The notes beneath the pieces were generated by a model. The model did not search any database, was not told where the DNA came from, and was given only the letters and a program-made list of their open reading frames with translations. From the NCBI RefSeq assembly GCF_964340395.1, contig NC_135562.1, forward strand, positions 23,146,173-23,210,172: 64,000 nt of DNA. Direction: 5' to 3'. The position numbers were made by a program, and so were the translations under genes. The stretch is from Glandiceps talaboti (taxonomy: Eukaryota > Hemichordata > Enteropneusta > Spengelidae). Shown in pieces: positions 60,401 to 64,000 of this stretch (positions within the stretch are counted from its first letter, which is position 1; every line of letters starts with the position of its first letter).

Positions 60401-61630
60401 CCCTTATATCAACGTTACAGACATTGTTCATTGCGTAACCCCCCTTATAACAACGTTACAGACATTGTTCATTGCCTACCCCTCTATCAATGTTACAGAC
60501 ATTGTTCATTGCCTACCCCCCCCCCTATTATCAACGTTACAGACATTGTTCATTGCCTAACCCCCCTTATATCAACGTTACAGACATTGTTCATTGCCTA
60601 ACCCCCCTTATATCAACGTTACAGACATTGTTCATTGCGTAACCCCCCTTATAACAACGTTACAGACATTGTTCATTGCCTACCCCTCTATCAACGTTAC
60701 AGACATTGTTCATTGCCTAACCCCCTTATATCAACGTTACAGACATTGTTCATTGCATACCCCCTTATATCAACGTTACAGACATTGTTCATTGCCTAAC
60801 TCCCCTATCAACGTTACAGACATTGTTCATTGCCTACCCCCTATTATCAACGTTACAGACATTGTTTATTGCCGAACCCCCCCCCTTATATCTATGTTAC
60901 AGACATTGTTCATTGCCTACCCCCTTATATCAACGTTACAGACATTGTTCATTGCCTAACCCCCCTTATATCAACATTACAGACATTGTTCATTGCCTAA
61001 CCCCCCTTATATCAACGTTACAGACATTGTTCATTGCCTACCCCCTTATATCAACGTTACAGACATTGTTCATTGCCTACTCACCCTATTATCAACGTTA
61101 CAGACATTGTTCATTGCCTAACCCCCCCTTATATCAACGTTACAGACATTGTTCATTGCCTAATCCCCCTATCAACGTTACAGACATTGTTCATTGCCTA
61201 CCCCCCTGTCAACGTTACAGACATTGTTCATTGCCTAATCTCCCTATCAACGTTACAGACATTGTTCATTGCCTACCCCCCTATTATCAACGTTACAGAC
61301 ATTGTTCATTGCCCACCCCCTTATATCAACGTTACAGACATTGTTCATTGCCTACCCCCTTATATCAACGTTACAGACATTGTTCATTGCCTACCCCCTT
61401 ATATCAACGTTACAGACATTGTTCATTGCCTACCCCCCCCCCCCCCTATTATCAACGTTACAGACATTGTTCATTGCCTAATCCCCTATTATCAATGTTA
61501 CAGACATTGTTTATTGCCTAACCCCCCCCCTTATATCAACGTTACAGACATTGTTCATTGCCTAATCCCCCCTATTATCAACGTTACAGGCATTGTTCAT
61601 TGCCTACCCCCCCCCCCTATCAACGTGGGG
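54415..61630 (+). repeat. Minisatellite, ~41-bp unit, roughly 175 copies, with higher-order duplications
   Basis: The unit is ttatatcaacgttacagaca followed by ttgttcattgcctaacccccc. The poly-C run varies from about 4 to 12 bases and the middle is ttatatc, tattatc, tctatc or tatc, so unit length varies from 36 to 46. Rare variants act as tracers. The string gcttatatcaaagttagag occurs at 54901, 55303 and 56348, and tattgccgaaccccc at 58331, 59261, 59936 and 60867. These give 402/1045-bp and 930/675/931-bp spacings, showing block duplications within the array. All long open frames are artefacts. Confidence 0.95.
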
Positions 61631-61688
61631 CCCTTATATCAACATTACATACATTGTTCATTAAATACAGATCAAGAGAAAAGCTACA

Positions 61689-61692
<4 letters not shown>

Positions 61693-61776
<84 letters not shown>
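61693..61776. repeat. (CA)n microsatellite
   Basis: A pure CA run of about 42 units directly after the end of the 41-bp array. Confidence 0.97.
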
Positions 61777-61779
<3 letters not shown>

Positions 61780-61899
61780 AACTTCACTTGAGCATGGGTG
61801 GTTTCAGAGTGTCAACTTTAATCATCAAAATCAGATAATGGTAATGGATAATCTCCTTGTCGCAGATATTGCACGCAGACACAGAAACACAGAAACAGA

Positions 61900-62119
61900 C
61901 CGATAGATAGACAGACACACACACGCACATACATACATACATACATACATACATACATACATACATACATACATACATACATACATACATACATACATAC
62001 AGAAACAGACAGACAGACGCGCGCGCACACACACACACACATACATACATACATACATACATACATACATACATACATACATACATACATACATACATAC
62101 ATACATACATACATACATA
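61900..62119. repeat. (CATA)n with (CAGA), (CG) and (CA) blocks
   Basis: Two CATA blocks (about 61926-61999 and 62039-62119) flank a gacagacgcgcgcgcacac block. No retroelement tail similar to those at 32 kb and 50 kb was found beside this tract. Confidence 0.95.
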
Positions 62120-62500
62120 GGTGTTTATATGGTAAGTTTTTCTCAACCAAGATAGGACATTCATTTGAATATGTGTGCATTGAATAGAACATCATTTCTA
62201 CCTACCATACATTTTTGTTTTGTCTGCCGATAACAAACACTATGACATCAAATTTTGTGTTGTCATATGTGCTTTTAGGCTGGGGGTCGAGTCACAATTT
62301 ACGGCAGGGGGGCCTGGGGAGAAATTGGTGGGGCCATGAAAAAAGTTGAGGGTTCAAGGGAGGACGATGACATTCTGATGGTCTGAAAGGGGGCTGAAAT
62401 ATTTTCTTTCTCGAGGCTTCGCCGTAATACCTTCTAAAACCCACATTTAGTGATGAGCTGGGTGACATCCATGCGAATGTATTTGTGTGCCTTCCTCTAT
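62120..62500. other. Unique DNA, part G-rich
   Basis: The segment at 62278-62400 has several G-runs (ggcaggggggcctggggaga) reminiscent of the ends of the TIR elements at 18-30 kb. No inverted partner was found. No gene is evident. Confidence 0.4.
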
Positions 62501-62502
62501 CA

Positions 62503-62538
<36 letters not shown>

Positions 62539-62551
62539 GGCTCTCTCTCTC

Positions 62552-62604
<53 letters not shown>

Positions 62605-62609
62605 CTCTC
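62501..62609. repeat. (GTCT)n(CT)n microsatellite
   Basis: Eight or so GTCT units are followed by a CT run with two CG interruptions. Confidence 0.95.
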
Positions 62610-62730
62610 TGTTGAGACTTTTTTGAACATTCAAACCTCAGGAGCAGTCGTTTACCTTGTAGCTTGCAAAATTGTACACTTCATTTACCTACCATACAGT
62701 TAATTATGAAGCAGCCAATAGCCAAGCAAA

Positions 62731-62755
62731 TGTGTGCGTGTGTGTGTGTGTGTGC

Positions 62756-62806
<51 letters not shown>
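62731..62806. repeat. (GT)n(GC)n(GT)n microsatellite
   Basis: GT run, then GC run, then GT run: an alternating purine-pyrimidine tract. Confidence 0.95.
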
Positions 62807-62807
<1 letters not shown>

Positions 62808-62930
62808 CATAATATCTCCGAATAGGTAAGTTAAAGTGTATGTAATATAGCCATACAGTTGTATAATAATGTATTGAGTTGAGTAAAATTGAGGTATTGA
62901 AGGCAATTTTCAAGTATTGTATGGCTTTCG

Positions 62931-62977
62931 GTAATGTAATGTAATGTAATGTAATGTAATGTAATGTAATGTAATGT
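62931..62977 (+). repeat. (GTAAT)n pentamer microsatellite
   Basis: About nine gtaat units ending in a short GT run. Confidence 0.93.
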
Positions 62978-63273
62978 GTGTGTGTTTACAGGTGAACACC
63001 CCCTCCCACATCCTTGCAACTAGCTATCATGTGGGGGGGGGGGGTGCTGTTTCTGCCCAGAATCAGATTGAAAGATAAAACCCTGCTGACTAAGTTTCTC
63101 AAAGTAACCCCAAAGTGAGACCTTTTTTGCAAAGTCCACTTCCATTTGTAAAGAAATATCTCATTGTCATGTATGGACGCTGAAGTTGATTTCTACTGTT
63201 AGTTTAATGTAGTGTACAATACTGTACATCTCTGAAGTGGAGGGGTGGTGGTACTGTATAATTAAACATTAAA

Positions 63274-63274
<1 letters not shown>
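62978..63274. other. Unique non-coding DNA
   Basis: No gene or element was recognised. A poly-G run is at about 63032-63044. Confidence 0.4.
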
Positions 63275-63304
<30 letters not shown>

Positions 63305-63895
63305 TGTATGTATGTGTGTGTGTGTATGTATGTATGTATGTATGTATGTATGTATGTATGTATGTATGTGTGTGTGTATGTATGTATGTATGTATGTATG
63401 TATGTATGTATGTGTATGTATGCATGCATGCATGCATGTATGTATGTATGTATGTATGTGTATGTATGTATGTATGTATGTATGTATGTGTGTGTGTGTA
63501 TGCATGCATGTATGTATGTATGTATGTATGTATGTATGTATGTATGTATGTATGTGTGTGTATGTATGTATGTATGTATGTATGTATGTATGTATGTATG
63601 TGTGTGTATGTATGCATGCATGCATGCATGTATGTATGTATGTATGTATGTATGTATGTATGTATGTATGTATGTATGTGTATGTATGTATGTATGTATG
63701 TATGTATGTATGTATGTATGTATGTATGTGTGTGTATGTATGTATGTGTGTGTGTATGCATGCATGCATGTATGTATGTATGTATGTATGTATGTATGTA
63801 TGTATGTCTGTATGTATGTATGTATGTATGTATGTATGTATGTATGTATGTATGTATGTATGTATGTATGTATGCGTGCGTGCGTGCGTGCATGC
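63275..63895 (+). repeat. (TATG)n microsatellite with GTGT and CATG blocks
   Basis: About 620 bp of TATG repeats are interrupted at fairly regular intervals by GTGTGTG and by GCATGCATG blocks (about 63420, 63500, 63612, 63757). The recurring order suggests duplication of ~100-190-bp segments. All frames on both strands are open as artefacts. Confidence 0.96.
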
Positions 63896-64000
63896 ATTGT
63901 GGATGATGACGACTCGTTACATTCAGTCATTAGCTTATTTACTTGGTATGTAATTGAAAAATAAAAATAAAAATATATAGTAGGTGAACATATTGTTATA

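Noticed and set aside
62278-62400. G-rich stretch resembling an end of the 18-30 kb TIR elements
   Set aside because: No matching inverted partner, shared terminal motif or target-site duplication could be found.

Overview
The window looks like a piece of an animal nuclear genome, most plausibly a marine invertebrate. Coding sequence is sparse and split by GT-AG introns. There are remnants of animal LINE and Penelope-like retroelements and several small DNA transposons. By hand count roughly half of the 64 kb (about 31 kb) is tandem repeat: microsatellites such as (TATG)n, (CA)n, (TA)n, (CT)n and (AAT)n, plus more than a dozen minisatellite arrays with units of 21 to 44 bp. I cannot name the species. 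A lophotrochozoan or an invertebrate deuterostome would both fit.

The one confident host gene is on the plus strand at 8423-15945. Three consecutive exons, joined in frame by good splice sites, encode the C-terminal half of a failed-axon-connections (FAXC) / metaxin-like GST-fold protein, ending in a long Glu/Lys-rich tail. Its 5' exons were not found. All visible introns are swollen by minisatellites: a 42-bp array ends 38 bp before one exon, a 41-bp array and a tiny terminal-inverted-repeat element fill the next intron, and a (TA)n tract plus about 4 kb of 22-bp repeats fill the last.

Layout: 1-6.3 kb, intron or intergenic DNA with pentamer, CA/CATA and 30-bp repeats. 6.3-16.1 kb, the FAXC exons and their repeat-filled introns. 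16-18.2 kb, unique DNA. 18.2-30 kb, a transposon-rich block holding a 0.6-kb inverted duplication (arms 10 kb apart), a 2.2-kb element with TAA target-site duplication that contains another terminal-repeat element, tandem relatives of that element, a palindromic MITE, a 5'-inverted LINE fragment, and 21-bp and 33-bp minisatellites. 30-33 kb, a LINE 3' end and a Penelope-like GIY-YIG fragment embedded in (TATG)n. 33.4-36.5 kb, four arrays with striking motif content (AGAAT pentamer, CRE-bearing, G-quadruplex-forming, and one whose unit is a recursive-splice-site consensus). 37.4-43.1 kb, 35-bp and 27-bp arrays. 45.9-46.3 kb, a large foldback element. 47.2-50.1 kb, a 24-bp array ending exactly at a second Penelope-like 3' tail. 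52.9 kb, a possible unidentified minus-strand exon. 53.3-61.6 kb, 36-bp and 41-bp arrays, the latter with roughly 0.9-1-kb higher-order duplications. 61.7-63.9 kb, microsatellites.

The long open reading frames in the arrays (up to 876 codons) are by-products of stop-free repeat units whose length is a multiple of three, and I do not call them genes. The most interesting material is the internal grammar of the repeats: splice-site-like, G4-like, CRE-like and poly(A)-signal-like units, and two cases where a mobile element's edge coincides with a repeat array.
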